Origin: Tetrahymena thermophila SB210 | Lineage: Eukaryota; Ciliophora; Oligohymenophorea; Hymenostomatida; Tetrahymenidae | DNA: 64,000 bases | Reading direction: 5' to 3' | Assembly (NCBI RefSeq): GCF_000189635.1 | Contig: NW_002476575.1 | Coordinates: forward strand, 62,001 to 126,000 | In this document: piece after piece, positions 1-13,099 of the stretch | How the letters are laid out: each line of letters opens with the position of its first letter | Numbering within the stretch: the first letter of the stretch is position 1 | Made by a program: the position numbers and the translations under genes | The notes under the pieces: generated by a model | Told to the model about the DNA's origin: nothing | Database searches by the model: none | The model's input: the letters and a program-made list of their open reading frames with translations, nothing else

Positions 1-1211
1 ATTATCTTTAAAGAATAATTTTACTAATTTAAAGATATTTCTTCTTATTTTCATTTTTAATTAGATTTAAGAAATTTTTAAAATATCCTTATTGCTATTA
101 GATAGTTAGATACGTGCTTTATTTAACACCATTTTTATTAATCATTCATTAGATTTTGTATAAAGTAGATATTTTAAAAAGTCAATAAGCTTTATCAATA
201 TATCTTTAAATTAAAAATGATAGCAGTAAAATTAAAAAGATAAAGAGTAAATAATATATTAATTATTTATAAAATATTTTAAAAATTGACTGAAATTATT
301 TAAATGAATGAATGAATGCGCTCATTAGTTTTATAATAGCCGCTGCTTTATTTTTCAAAAATTAAATCAGGATTGAATTTTCAAAAATAATCAGATTAAT
401 AGAATAATATCTGTAATCCTCTAATTTTTCTTAACTTCACCTAAATTAATTTTTCAAAATCATATTAATACTAATAATTATATGACGTATGTAAAGGATA
501 TCTAAATAACTTTAATTTCTTTGTTGGTTTGGTAAATAACAATTATTAGATTTTTGAAAAAAGTTTAATAAGTATTTTATATTATGACCATTAGAGAGCT
601 AATATAAAGGTTTTAAATTTAAAATAAATGTATTTAAAAACTAATATTTGAAGTATTGATTTAAATTGCAAATTAAAGAAAATGTTTTAAGTGTACTAGT
701 TAGTTTTAAAGCATACTTAAATCCCACTTAATGAAATAAAAGATGATAATTTTAATAATGAATCAAGTTAATTTTCTATTTTGTTTTTTTAATAAGATTG
801 GATATATGAACTGTAACTTTAATTTTTTTGAGCTGAATTAGTGTGTTACTCTCCTAATTTAATTAGAATACTCTATAATTAAAAGAAAATATTGGGTAGA
901 TGAAAGTCTACATGTTAACAGATGGCTTATAATAATTTACCTCAACTTTTAAATCTCCAACCTTTCTAATAAATATCACATTTACTTAAATGGCTATTTT
1001 TAAGATTTTTGAGTTTAAAAACAGTTTCAGAGGGGTTTATTTAGCAAAATTTTAATTTAAGGTATGATAAATTCAAAAGATATTAATTTATTTTTTATTT
1101 GCTTTTATAACTAATATTATAAAAGGTAGAAGAGATCAATTTATCTTATAATATTAAATTAAAAGCAAATAATTCTTAATCTAAAGCTCATAAAAAAAAA
1201 TAAAATTAACA
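1..1211. other. 5' flank of polycystin-like copy 1, no gene seen
   Basis: Very AT-rich sequence with no supportable exon. From about 110 onward it is recognisably similar to the region in front of the second gene copy (from about 14100). The stretch about 484-898 corresponds to one unit of the 420-bp repeat that is present three times in front of copy 2. The segment around 938-1110 (with the motif aggggtttatttagc) is also kept in both copies. It is therefore part of the duplicated block and may hold the promoter and 5' UTR, but no specific regulatory site can be named. Confidence 0.5.
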
Positions 1212-4200
1212 ATGAAAACTTAGAAAATCAAAATGTTTCTATTACTTATTTTACAAAGTCTAATTTGATTAATAATTAATGGAAAAAATATTTATCTATT
1301 TTAATAATTAAATAGCCTTAAAATACTTAAATGGTTATACTTATTTAAATTGCCAAGGTGTAAATTTTTCGTATTCAAAATTGAATCCTTAATGTAAACT
1401 TACTTTGAGTTATTATATTATTATTAAATCATTTTTTATAAACTTAAGTTAGTTAATGCCCAATTAATTATGGCAACCCTACATATCAATCAGATATAGA
1501 TATCCTTTATAAATATTTCTCAAACATGAATTGCTTAAATATAATGAATTTTCCATATGATTAATAATAATACTTATCAGGGAATAGTTGTACTTCAAAT
1601 AGTGAAATAACAATAAAATATACTCCATAAATTTCGTAAATCAAATTCTTCGCAAAATAAAAATTATTTTTAGCAATATATAAATTTTTTCCTTAATAAA
1701 TAATTCTCTTTATTATAATTTATTTTTATAATCAAAAAAATAATTCAAAATTATTTTTACATTTTAATTTGATATCTTTATATTTTTCTCAATATATATT
1801 AAAAATTAATTAGGAATACAAAGATATATGGTTTCCAGTTTGTCTTTAATTTGTTTGTCGCAAATTCTCCTAACAGTTAACTATAATCGAAAGTTCAAGT
1901 CAATAACGTCGATTTACTAAGCTCTTCAGGATATACGAGATTAGATGATTATAATTCTAATAATTATTTTGACGATGGATAAAAATAGTTATACACGGAT
2001 AATTTAACAATTAAAATAAAGCCATTTAATATGCCTTTTTAGAAGGAATATCAAGTTTATTTTTCAAGGATAATTCTAATTGTACAATTTGTAAATTTAA
2101 TTATTTAATTTGTTAATAAAGAGAGGCTTCATATTTTCTTTATTAATTAAAATTTAAAAAAATATTTAATTAAATTAGGCTTCAGTAGAATAAATTTAGC
2201 CAAAATTTCAATTCTGTCTAGCCTTAATTAAAATTATTAAATGCAAAAATTTAAATTACAAACTACTTTTCTCTAAATTTTTTAAATATGAATTTCCAAT
2301 TATAAATCTTTTGTTTAAATAATATAAAAAGTGTCAAATAAATTGCGACAAATGTGATGTAAATTAAGTATGTCTATAATGTTCTTTTGGGTTCCATTAT
2401 TATATAGCTACTAACTCTTGTGTATAATCTTGTGATAAAAACTAATTTGTAAATCAATTAAACTAATGCTAATCATGTGATAATAGTTGTGCAAGTTGTT
2501 ATGGTTCTAGCCCAAGTAATTGCTTATCATGCTATCCAGGATTATATTATGATTAAACCACACAAAGGTGTTTTATTTGTAATCCAGCCTGTAAAACTTG
2601 TAATGGACCAAACTCAAACAATTGTTTATCTTGTAATACAGGAATATACTATAATTAAGATACTAAATAATGTATTTGTGATTCGACTTGTAAAACCTGT
2701 GATGGTCCGAATTCAAATAATTGTTTATCTTGTAATACTGGAATATACTACAATTAACTAACAAAATAATGTCTTTGTGATTCAACATGTAAAACTTGTA
2801 ATGGCCCAAATTCAAATAATTGTTTATCTTGTTATACTGGAAAATACTACAATTAAAATACTAAATAATGTATTTGTAATTCTACTTGTTAAACCTGTGA
2901 TGGGCCTAATTCAAATAATTGTTTATCTTGTAATCCAGGGTCTTATTATAATTAAGCCACAAAATAATGCTTTAATTGTGATCCGACCTGTAAAACTTGC
3001 GATGGACCAAGTTCAAGTAATTGTTTATCATGCTTTTATGGATTATATTATAATTAATCCACAAAACAATGTCTTTGTGATTCAACCTGTAAAACTTGTG
3101 ATGGTCCAAATTCAAACAATTGTTTATCATGCTTTTCTGGTTTATATTACAATTAATCGACGAAACAATGTCTTTGTGATCCAACTTGTAAAACTTGTGA
3201 CGGTCCTAGTTAAAATGATTGTTTATCCTGTAATTCAGGATTATATTATTAGTAAGCTTAAAAGCAGTGTGTAAAATCTTGTAATCAAAATTAATTTCCA
3301 AATGCATAGCTGTGGTGTCAATTATGTGATAAAAGTTGTGCAAGTTGTAATGGATAGGATTCAAACAATTGCTTAAGTTGTTACCCTAACAGCTTTCTCT
3401 ATAATTAATAATGTGTTAGCCTTTGCCCAAATGGGTTTTAAAGTAATTTTACTGCACTCACATGTGATTCTTGCCAATATTATTGGAGCCTATAATGTAA
3501 TCCCTGCAACCCCAGTTGTAAACAATGTGATTAATCATAGATTTAAAATTAATAATGCCAGACTTGCTATAATGAAACTAGATAAATAGATGTTTCAAGT
3601 AAAAAATGTGTTTGTAAAAACCAAAATGATTAAAGGAATATATTTTATTAATGCAGCTATCAAAATATTGCTGTTGTTGATGCAAGATTAAGTGCAACTT
3701 CCCCAAAACTTATTATTGATTTAGGATCTCCATTGATAAATATCATATCAAATACATCTTAGTCTTTGTGCTCATAGATATTTGATCAAGCAACTCTAGA
3801 CATAATTGGGTTAGATTCCTAATGCTAAATAAGTGGGAATCATATTTAGGTTGATTTAAGTAACATAATTTTATATAATATTGAATTAAGCTCATTAATT
3901 TACAAAATAATTTATCTTTTTTATCAAAACAATATTTTCATTTTTTCATTTTTTATTTAAAATTTAATTTAATTTTAAAAACAGGCGACTCATCAACAAT
4001 AATGGAGAATAATTCAATTTTTTTTTTGCCAAATAAGTTGCAGTTTACAGATTATAGTGACTAATTCATTAATGTATTTTATACAAACATTACTTTCTAA
4101 GATCCCCCTGGAATTCCTTAACTTTAATTTAGCTATAATCATATAGAAAATAGCTGTAACTCTATAAATATAACTCTTTATAGTATTTAAAATGATGCAG

Positions 4201-5009
4201 GAAGAAAATTTATGAGTCTAAATTGGACTTTAAATCAAATAGAAGGCTCCATAAGCAACGAGTAGTAAGAAAGTATAAAACAGATCTTATTAAAAGCAAG
4301 CTAAAATAAAAACACTAGTTTAATTATAGGTCCTTAATACATACCTCCAAATATTAATATTACTATATAATTTAGTTATTTACTTAAGATTAACTAAACT
4401 GGTGTTTAAACGTTTACTATTATTTATCAAAAATAAAAATTAATAAGAGTCAATTATTAGCAATCTTTGTATCCACCAATTTATAGGTTAATTTTTCTTT
4501 TTAATGAATTATTATATAAATTATTTTTTAAATATAAATAGATCTATGAGCTTGAGTTTCTACTTTTAGTTTTATATTGAGACTTGCCATTTAGGTCTGA
4601 TAACTCATTTTAATGAGCCTGTTGATTTACAACTAGTTTCTAATTAGCTTTAAAAGTAAAGCCTAAGTCAATATAATTAATCAAGCTTTTAATATGATAT
4701 TCTTCCTTACTCCTTAGCATCTAACTAAACTTTTAATATGAGTGTAAATTATATATATATATTTTTAAATATTTTTACTAATTTATCAAATATTCTTAAT
4801 CAGGGTAAATAGATTTTAATAAATTTTGGAAAATATTTAATTAATTTACCATTAACAGAAGTTTAGTTTATAAAAGAAAAAATTTAATTAAAAAAAAAAC
4901 ACCTCCTATTTATTTAATAAAACTCCCATATTATTCACAAAAAGATATTAGATTTTAGTATTAAAAGTTTAAAATATACTTCATCATTATATTCAAATAT
5001 TAGATGTAT

Positions 5010-5046
<37 letters not shown>

Positions 5047-8000
5047 ATTTTCAATTTTATTAATAGCTGATTTTGAATTTGAGTTCAGATAATAAGATTG
5101 CTACCATTCAAAATGTATCAGTTAATATTTAAATTACAGATTTGTATTTACAAATTATTGGAGGCTCAAGTCTTAATTTAGGTTATCAAAATAAAATGGT
5201 CTTAAATACAGAATCAAGGGATTATGAGATTTAAGATCAAAATTCCTTTTAAAATATCAATTTTAGTTGGAAGTGTTCTAGTTTTTCCTCTAATGATCAT
5301 ATTTGCTATGATTACTAGAATAAGTAGATTTAATTGCCACAAGGAGCCAGTAGTATAACATTTCCTGCTAAAACCTTTTAACCATACACTATAATTTAGC
5401 TTACAGTTGTTGGATAAAAAGATTCAAGGCAATCAAATTTCACCACTACTTGTATATTCTCAGAATTAAATATTCCTCCACTAAATATTTTATAAACAGC
5501 AACAAGTATTAACAGAAAATTTAATTTAAACGATGATCTGAATTTTTAAATAATTTATGGTGAAAATATTTCATCAGATTACTTCTCTTATGCAGGAGCT
5601 ATTTTATATGATAATGATGCAGTTGCAGCAATCAAATTTGATTATTTCCAAATAAGATTCAGAATTTGGAACTATTTTTAAAAAATAAATCCCTCAAAAC
5701 CAACACTTTAAATAAGATTTTCAGTGTATAATCCCTTATTTGTTATGCCAAGCTCATCTATAATTAGCATTTAAATTAACATTCCCCCTCAGAATTGTGT
5801 TTTAAATATAAATCCCTTATAGGGAATAGCTCTTCAAACTATCTTCTAAATTTAATTGTTGAGTTGTACAGATGAAGATCTTCCTCTAACTTACTAGTTC
5901 TTCTATTATAATAGTGCAGACGATGCCCATCAAGAATTAGTTTCTCCATGGAATATATTAAGAAGATAAATATAAGATTAGACAACAAACAACTCAATTT
6001 AAACAGTTCTACCTAATGGAAATCTAGTTGTTATGGTACAGGTCATGGATTCTTACCTAGGAGTTTATAACTCCTCTTCTTTAGTATAGGTTCAAGCTTA
6101 GAATAAATCAGTTGACGAATATTATAAACTTGTAAATGAACTCACTTCGTAAGCAAATATATAAGCTACTAACTAATTAGTTACTTTAAGCATTATAGCA
6201 GAAGATATCAGTAAAAATAATTAACTATCATAACAGTTGATTGATTTAGTAAGTATATTGATTTAAAATATATAGCAATAGTCTCTCTAAATACCTAAAT
6301 TCTCCCTTTTGTCTACATTTGCTAACAAGGTAACTGCTTAGTTATCATAGCTACTATTTAGCTCGTCATACTAAAACAATGTTACCTCATAAAAAAATAC
6401 AATATTTACTTAACTGTAAACAATACTCTAAAATACTAATTCAAGCATACAAAATAGTAATCTTAGTCATTTACAATAAAATAACGATATCCAAATTTAA
6501 AATATGGTAGATTCTTTTAAAATTTTAAACTCAAGTGTTACTAAGAATAGTAATAATTCATATGATGAAATTTAGTCATATGATCAAATATCAACTTAGA
6601 TTGGAAATCTGCTTAATAATATTAGTTTACCAAACTAAGGACAAATTACTCTAAATGGCGACTTGTCAACTCTTTTATCAGAAAAAGTAACATAGAAAAA
6701 CCTATTCAAATATGTTATAAGTATAAATGACTAGAATTTTGAAAATTAAACTAGTGTATATAGTATTACAAGAAATAATTATAAATAAAATATTTATGAA
6801 AATACTTCAGATTTTTAGGCATACACATAGCAATTCAAAAATATTAGTTAAAATTTTACATACTCTAAGAATGAATTAATATCACCATTGATTTATAATT
6901 CATCTTCTTAAACAACCTTAAATCAGTCTAACATTGTTTATTAGTTTAATAATGCAAATTTTAGTAAGTTATATAATATGACATGCCTCTAATAAAATAA
7001 TCTTTCGTGGAGCAAATAAAATTGTGGTATTAAAAAAAATAGTCAAAATAGTTTTATGTGTTTGTGTGATTCTTAAAAACCAACAACTATAATTGAAGAT
7101 ATTGAGGACATGTTCTCAAAAAATAAAAATCTGTAGACAGCATTTGGAGAATAAGGTCTATAAAATATAGCAAGCTTTGAGAACTTTTATATGTATATAG
7201 TATTTTGGCTATTATTAATGTTCACATTGATTGAAATATTTTTATTTATCATTGGAAGATTCTTAGATAAATTAACAGTATAAAAGCGATACTCAAAAAT
7301 TCATAATCAAGAAATAAATAACTAATTGTAAAATGAATTAAAAGATCAAGGATAGCAACAATAATAATAAGTCTATGAAAATAACTAAAATATTTATGAG
7401 AATTCTTAAATGATAAATAATATTGAATACCAGCACTCTCCTTTTACTCATTAGTTTAAAAGCAATGAAAATATCTAACCAGAAACTAAATAAAATCAAT
7501 ACATTTTGTAACCTTATACTTAAAAAAGAGATAGTTATATAAATGGGAGAAGAAAAAGATAAAAATTTTTGAACTTATAAATATAAAAAACCCAAAAAAA
7601 CTTGAATCTATTTTAAGAATATAATATTGAAATAAACTAATTAAAGACTGAATCTAATTAATTACAAATAAATAAATAGTAATCAAGTTCTAAAAGTGTC
7701 GAAAAAATCAAAACTCAAACAAGCTCATAAACCTAAATACATGAGATTTAAAATGAAGATGAAAACTAAAAAATGAATGTTTATTTGTAACTTCCTAAAG
7801 CAAAAAAGGTAGCAATTTTTCATTAATTTTTTAGTATTTTTTACATTTTTGATGGTATTCTTTAACGACCATTAAGATTCACTCTGCTTTACTTAAAAAC
7901 AATACACACATTAGTTATTTCAATATTATTCTAAGGGTATAATATGTTAATTTAGCAGATACTAATAGCCATAATTAACAGCTCGTTAATGAAGGTTGCC

Positions 8001-8321
8001 TTTTTTGGAGTTATATTTACATTTAAAAAGGGTTCAATAGGTAAAACCTTATCTCTAATTTTGTAAATAGGAATAAGCTTAATTTATTACTATGTAATTT
8101 TAGCAGTATCAAGTGGTAAGACTCCAAGTGAGTCGAATTAATTTATAATCCTATTTATAGTATCTTTTTTAACAGAAATGGTTTTCATAGAGTTAATAAA
8201 GTCATTTTGCATGATCTTGGTGATTCAAAAATACATCAAATGCAATTAATCGGAAAGTATTATTGTTAAATTGTATAATTTATTTAATTTAAAATAAACT
8301 ATACTTAGCATAGATGTTTGA
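1212..8321 (+). CDS. Polycystin-1-like REJ/GPS receptor, copy 1 (one apparent frame break)
   Basis: Seven exons: 1212-1257, 1316-1635, 1814-2090, 2332-3859, 3985-4486, 4542-4743, 5067-8321. This gives about 2042 aa if one extra T in the run 1432-1437 is ignored. An N-terminal hydrophobic signal peptide comes first. Residues about 214-640 hold Cys-rich (furin/EGF-like) repeats, seven of them close 33-residue units around CxxxCKTCDGPNSNNCLSC. A REJ domain lies near 1195-1303 (pattern C-V-N-x-x-P-L-x-G, DEDLPLTYQF, LPNGNLVVMVQVMD). A GPS-like Cys/Trp motif (CLQQNNLSW...NC...CLC) is near 1600. TM1 is near 1666, followed by a Gln/Asn-rich cytoplasmic loop of about 200 aa and about four more spans (1896-2016). 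REJ plus GPS plus membrane spans is the polycystin-1/PKDREJ layout, but the TRP-like C-terminal channel part is absent. The likely role is a surface receptor or adhesion protein. Conserved exon phases with copy 2 support the model. Confidence 0.85.
2332..3290 (+). repeat. Cys-rich 99-bp tandem repeat block in copy 1
   Basis: Within exon 4, about seven consecutive units of 33 codons encode CD(S/P)TCKTC(D/N)GPNSNNCLSC followed by (N/F)xGxYYNQxTKQC. They are flanked by more divergent Cys repeats. The second gene copy has only four such units, and its exon 4 is 300 bp shorter (1228 against 1528 nt), so the difference is three whole in-frame units. Confidence 0.85.
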
Positions 8322-8782
8322 GCAAAATTTATGTTTTTATATTTTTTATTTTTTTTTTAAAGAAGATCACCTTTTAAAATTATATTAATTTTTTAGAATT
8401 TAGAGTATTTTATATTGTTTAATTTAAAAATAATTACTTTAAAGTTTTAAATATTACTGGCTAGTGCCATTGTTTTTAGTGGAGAAAACTAAGGCTTTCT
8501 TACTAATTTTTTATGTAAAAACTAAAGAAAATACTATAGAATAAAATCGATACTCATCTTTATTTTCAATAAATAATGTAATTTCTTGAAAAGTAAAGTT
8601 AAAAATAAAAACATAGTTGTTCCTCATAAATTAGAAATTTTGAATATTTTTTAATTTTGAAATAATAATTAATAATTGAAGAAATTAAATAATATACAAA
8701 TATATTTTTTATATAATAATGTAATTTATATAGTAAGAATTAATTAATTTGTAATTTATATTTAAAAAAGTCTTGAAATTTA
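8322..8782. other. Convergent intergenic gap
   Basis: The 460-bp AT-rich spacer separates two convergent genes: the polycystin-like copy 1 (+) ends on the left and a membrane-protein gene (-) ends on the right. The first part is similar to the 3' flank of copy 2 (22723 onward). No coding or structured element was recognised beyond probable 3' UTRs. Confidence 0.5.
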
Positions 8783-10567
8783 TCAGATATCGTAAAGATC
8801 GTAGATAATGTTAGATGGATTTACGTATTAATAGATAGAAATATATTTGTAGAAAGTTACTAAATCCATAATAACTTTTTCAACATTAAAATATCTCAAG
8901 AAATGTTGTAGATTATTATAGTATTCCTAACTACGAAGGATCATGAGAAAGTCGGAGTCTTTTAAATTAAATTTTGTTTGGTCTACTATGGAGACTTATC
9001 TGAGACAGGAAAGTATTTTAGAGCAAACTTAATAGTTATTTTTAAAATCTTGTTCTACTTGTAAAGCTTAAACAGAGAAAAATGATGATTTTGACATGAA
9101 ATATCCAAAAAATTAACTTATTTCTTCTGATTTTAAATCAACTATTTTCATCCTACAAAAATTATGAACCAATTCTATAGAAAATTAATTTTCAAAATTT
9201 ATCTAACAAAATTAGGAGTTGAAGTCAATGTATTTTGTTAATTTCATGAAATCATCTTTTTTAAGTTAGAACTTAAAATTTAAAGTTAATCTGCATTTAT
9301 AATCTTATTTTGTATTTAATTACTCAACTTGTTATATTGAGCTAAAGTCATAAACTTTACATTGTTTAGTCATTTTTACAATTAAGAAAAATTTAATTAT
9401 CATTAAGACTCCACTATAAAATCCACAGAATAATAATAACTATGGGATTGGTGTAGGATAATTACCTTAAAATAAATAAAACAATATTGTATAGATTCCT
9501 CCTAAGTATAAATTATAAAAAGCATAGCTAAATTAGTTTTTTTTGTTTATGATGAGCATCTCATACTAATATAGATCGCAGTTATAGAGAGAAGAAAGAT
9601 AAGATATCTTAAATGCCATGAAGACCAAACCAAATATAGATAAATTCATAGGATTAAAAAGAAAGTTAGTCTATGGTGACTTGCAGTAAAAAGAAAAATA
9701 TTAAATAGCAAATAGCATATAAGTAATGTATATCAAGAAAAAGTTATAAATCTAGAATGTGATGATACAATACGACATAGTCAGTTCAATTAATATCTCA
9801 AAAAAAGTTATTATTTGCTGTATAATAGATTATTTTATAGAGAAAATAAAAAGCGTTGCGTAACTAAATAAGAAGAAAGCTGAAATGATCATATTCAAGA
9901 ATATATAAGCTAGCATGAAACAACTGTTTAGACTCAGTTTTTTTTCCAAATTAGTATTCAATATAAAGAAAGTAATAATAACAACAGATCTTGCGAAGCT
10001 GAAGAATATTTTCAATATAAATCTTCTAACAAACTTCAAAATGAAATTCTAAAGGAAAAAGATCTTTTCAGTCTTTTAAATTTTATCAGCCTCTAATAAG
10101 CAAAACCTGATAAAAAGAAGAACATCCAAAGAAAGAGCAGAAAGAATAAAATCCAAAAGGAAGTACGCGTACATATTTCCAGCTATCGATTTGCTGTTTT
10201 GCTTATAGCAAGTCAAATTCTAAAGAAATGTTAAAATAATTTGCAAACCCAAAATAGCAATCATAGCCAAAAAAGCAGCATACAATTGTGTAAAATAATA
10301 AAAAACAATAATAGAGTTGCAAACTAAACACTCTAATAATCCTATTAACAGATGTAAATTTTTGTTTTAGCATATCTGCGTTACTGTATTTTTATATTTA
10401 TCCTCTGCATATCCATCAATCAAAAAAGAACTGAAATAAGAACCAGGATAGAATTCCTATCCTTGAGGTTGCATATTCTAATTGTTGTTGTCATTATTAT
10501 TATTAATATTGTTATCATTTTCTTCGTTGTTGTTATTGTTATTGTTGTTTTCTTCGTCTGCAATCAT
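8783..10567 (-). CDS. Multi-pass membrane protein, 594 aa, unknown function
   Basis: This is one uninterrupted frame from ATG at 10567 to TGA at 8783-8785, containing many TAA/TAG glutamine codons. The N-terminus is acidic and Asn-rich (poly-Asn/Glu, about residues 4-30). It is followed by about eight or nine hydrophobic segments between residues about 70 and 410 (for example LLIGLLECLVCNSIIVFYYF and the SCFMLAYIFLNMIISAFFLF region). The C-terminal tail of about 180 aa is soluble, Lys/Phe-rich and without spans. I do not recognise the family. The topology suits a transporter, channel-like or ER/plasma-membrane protein, but no diagnostic motif is visible. It lies convergent to polycystin-like copy 1 and is transcribed in the same direction as the hydrolase to its right. 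It is single copy here although the flanking receptor gene is duplicated around it. Confidence 0.85.
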
Positions 10568-11768
10568 ATTTTATATCTTTCCTTTCAAAATTAAACCTTT
10601 GTGAATTAATAATTAAATTCAAATTACTAAAAATTAGCTGCAATCAACTGCACTTGAAATAGGTGATTCTTTACAAAGAAAATTTAATATAGAAAAGTAA
10701 TAAATTGTTTGATATTCCTCTCGTTTATTTACAATAAATTATAAGTAATTAAACGCATTAATTTAAAAATTACATTTGTAAAAAATTGTTGATAAAACAT
10801 AATTTAAAATAAATAAAAGTGTATTTCAAATATTATTTAAAAATAGTATGTATTTTAGCATTATGCATTATACATTTTTTTAATCAGCTAATACAAATGT
10901 AGATAGAAATAAATATATTTATTTACAACTATCTTAATCAATTATTTAAAATTCTTTCTAATTAGTTTTACATTTTTCTTTCAAAGTTTTTTACTTTTCT
11001 ATTCTAGTTATTTAATTTAAAGGGTGGAGGAAAATTAATCAAATGATTATATATATTATTATTCAAGGGTGAATTAAGAAATAGCGTGAAAACATATCTA
11101 ATTATAACTAAACAAAGATAAATTACCCTTCTATAACTTATTAAACAAAATAGTAAAAAAAATAGCTCAGTAAATATTACAAAAATTATTTATTTATTAA
11201 TTTTCATTTACCCATATAAAAATTCTGATCAAAGTAGATTAAGTCAAAAAATTTAAATAGATTGATAATTAGCATTTAATACTATGGAATTTATGCAAAA
11301 AGTGCTGAATTTGATTTATTATTTTTATATATTTATTTTAAAGGTCAAAATTTTATTTATTAAAAAATAATTAATTTATTTATGCATTTTCTTAAGTTTA
11401 TTAAGGCTATTTTTAGAAAATTATTAAGAATTATTCCATTCAAGATCTTTCCAAAAAAATAAGGGGTCTTATAATAGGGGGATCTTAATATAGAGAGTAT
11501 ACAGCAATATGTTTGTATTCACATTTTTCATCTATAAACATATTTTAATTTGGAAAAAGCTATATAAAAATTTTTAAGTTATATATTTAATATTTAAAGT
11601 ATGATCTATTTATTATAAATATTTAAAACCAGAATAATATTTTTTTAAAATATAAATTCAATTATTTTTTACAATTTAATAAAAGCTATAAATGTACTCA
11701 GTTTTATGAACATAAAATAAAATTTTAAAGATATTAAAAAAGAAAATATTTGAATAAAATATTTTTCT
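10568..11768. other. Intergenic region, nothing recognised
   Basis: About 1.2 kb of AT-rich sequence lies between two minus-strand genes. It must contain the promoter and 5' UTR of the membrane-protein gene and the 3' UTR of the hydrolase. No ORF with coding character, tRNA or repeat array was seen. Confidence 0.5.
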
Positions 11769-13025
11769 TCATAGCTTTGGAAATTATGTGAGGAGATGAT
11801 TTAGTTAATTAGTTGTGTTTAAGTAATTAATTAGTATGGAAAATATACGTAAGCAATAGCCTAGCTCATTTGCTCTTTTTAAATGAGGTACATGACCACA
11901 TTTTTCAAACATAAACAAGAAATTATCATAAAAGACATCTTTTTCATAATCAAAATCTACTCCTTCCAATATTTTTTCTACTTCTGGTGTTCTTTTAAGC
12001 TTAAATTGCTTTCTACTTGTGTTATTTTACAAGTAATATATTGTCTCAGTTTGCTTATCTAGAGTGATGAGAGGGTCATCAAAACCAAATGTAATTAAAT
12101 GAGGGATGTTTGGATTCAAAAATTTAAATGTTTCTTTAAATTCCAAAGGATAATCCTATTGCATAAGAATTCTTATTTAAGTAAGTATTTTATTTTCTTC
12201 TAATTCTGCTAATTACACTCCGAAATTACTCCTTATATACTTGAATGAGTCTTGAATTATCTTTATTACTTCTTTTTTCTTTTCAGGCTAATTCTATATC
12301 ATTTTTAAGAGCTCAGGCTAAGTGACTTGATACTCTCTCAAAGGTCTTTCAATGCACTCAACCCAAGTTCTAAATCCAACATTATGTTCAAAACTATGAG
12401 TAGCAATAGATACAGTTCCTATCACTCTTTGAGGATACATCAAAGTAAAGTAATTTCTGTAATAACCACCAAATGAATGACCTAAAAATATGACTTATCC
12501 GATTTCTAAATGATCTAGCAGATCAGCAATCAATTAACAATGCTCTCTTACACTCCCTTTAAACGATCCCCTGCTATCATCAAATCCATCGTACCCAGGA
12601 TATGCAAAATTTATCCATCTGCATGTTTTTTCACCAAATGCATACTCAAGTTTTAATAACTCTTTATAGTCAAAAGCTCCTCCATGCAATGCTAAAATTG
12701 TTAATTCTGGCATCTCTAAATTCTATTTTGACATTTTAAGCTCTTATAGATTATCTGTGTAATAACAAAACCATTTATTTTCTGGATTTTCGTATCTTAT
12801 TAACCTTCTATTTGCGTTTGGGATTTTTACAGAATCATCTTCTACAATCTTAAAATTTTTGATATTCTGATTTGATAAACTTATTATAGACTTAGTCTAT
12901 CTTTCTACTTCTGAAAGTTCCCTCTTCTCTTTACAATCTTTTAAAACCTATTCTATGTTAAATATCACTTTATCTTTTTCTGTTTGAGACTACTATTAGG
13001 AAGGCATTTTATCTACAAATGACAT
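11769..13025 (-). CDS. Alpha/beta hydrolase-fold protein, 418 aa
   Basis: Single-exon gene of 418 aa. The first in-frame ATG is at 13025, and a second Met six codons on (13007) could also serve. The fold's landmarks are in order: oxyanion-hole HGG (residues 114-116), the nucleophile elbow GHSFGG (182-187, Ser184), an acid in GFDDPL (Asp316 or 317) and the catalytic His in CGHVPHL (His378). The roughly 100-residue N-terminal extension is charged and has no signal peptide, so the protein is probably intracellular. The family includes esterases, lipases and epoxide hydrolases, and the substrate cannot be read from sequence. A helical insertion after the nucleophile (about 210-300) would form the cap domain. 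The catalytic triad is intact, so it is probably active. Confidence 0.88.
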
Positions 13026-13058
13026 AAAATTAAAAATTGAATACTATTAAATTATTTA

Positions 13059-13099
13059 TTTATGTATGTATGTATGTATGTATGTATGTATGTATGTAT
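13059..13099. repeat. TATG microsatellite
   Basis: About ten uninterrupted TATG units lie immediately upstream of the hydrolase start codon on the opposite strand. Confidence 0.9.

Noticed and set aside
2477..3274. Plus-strand hydrophobic ORFs (94 and 165 aa)
   Set aside because: They are a shifted frame of the Cys-rich repeat exon of the polycystin-like gene. The repeated wording comes from the 99-bp DNA repeat, and the Cys frame is the one conserved between copies.
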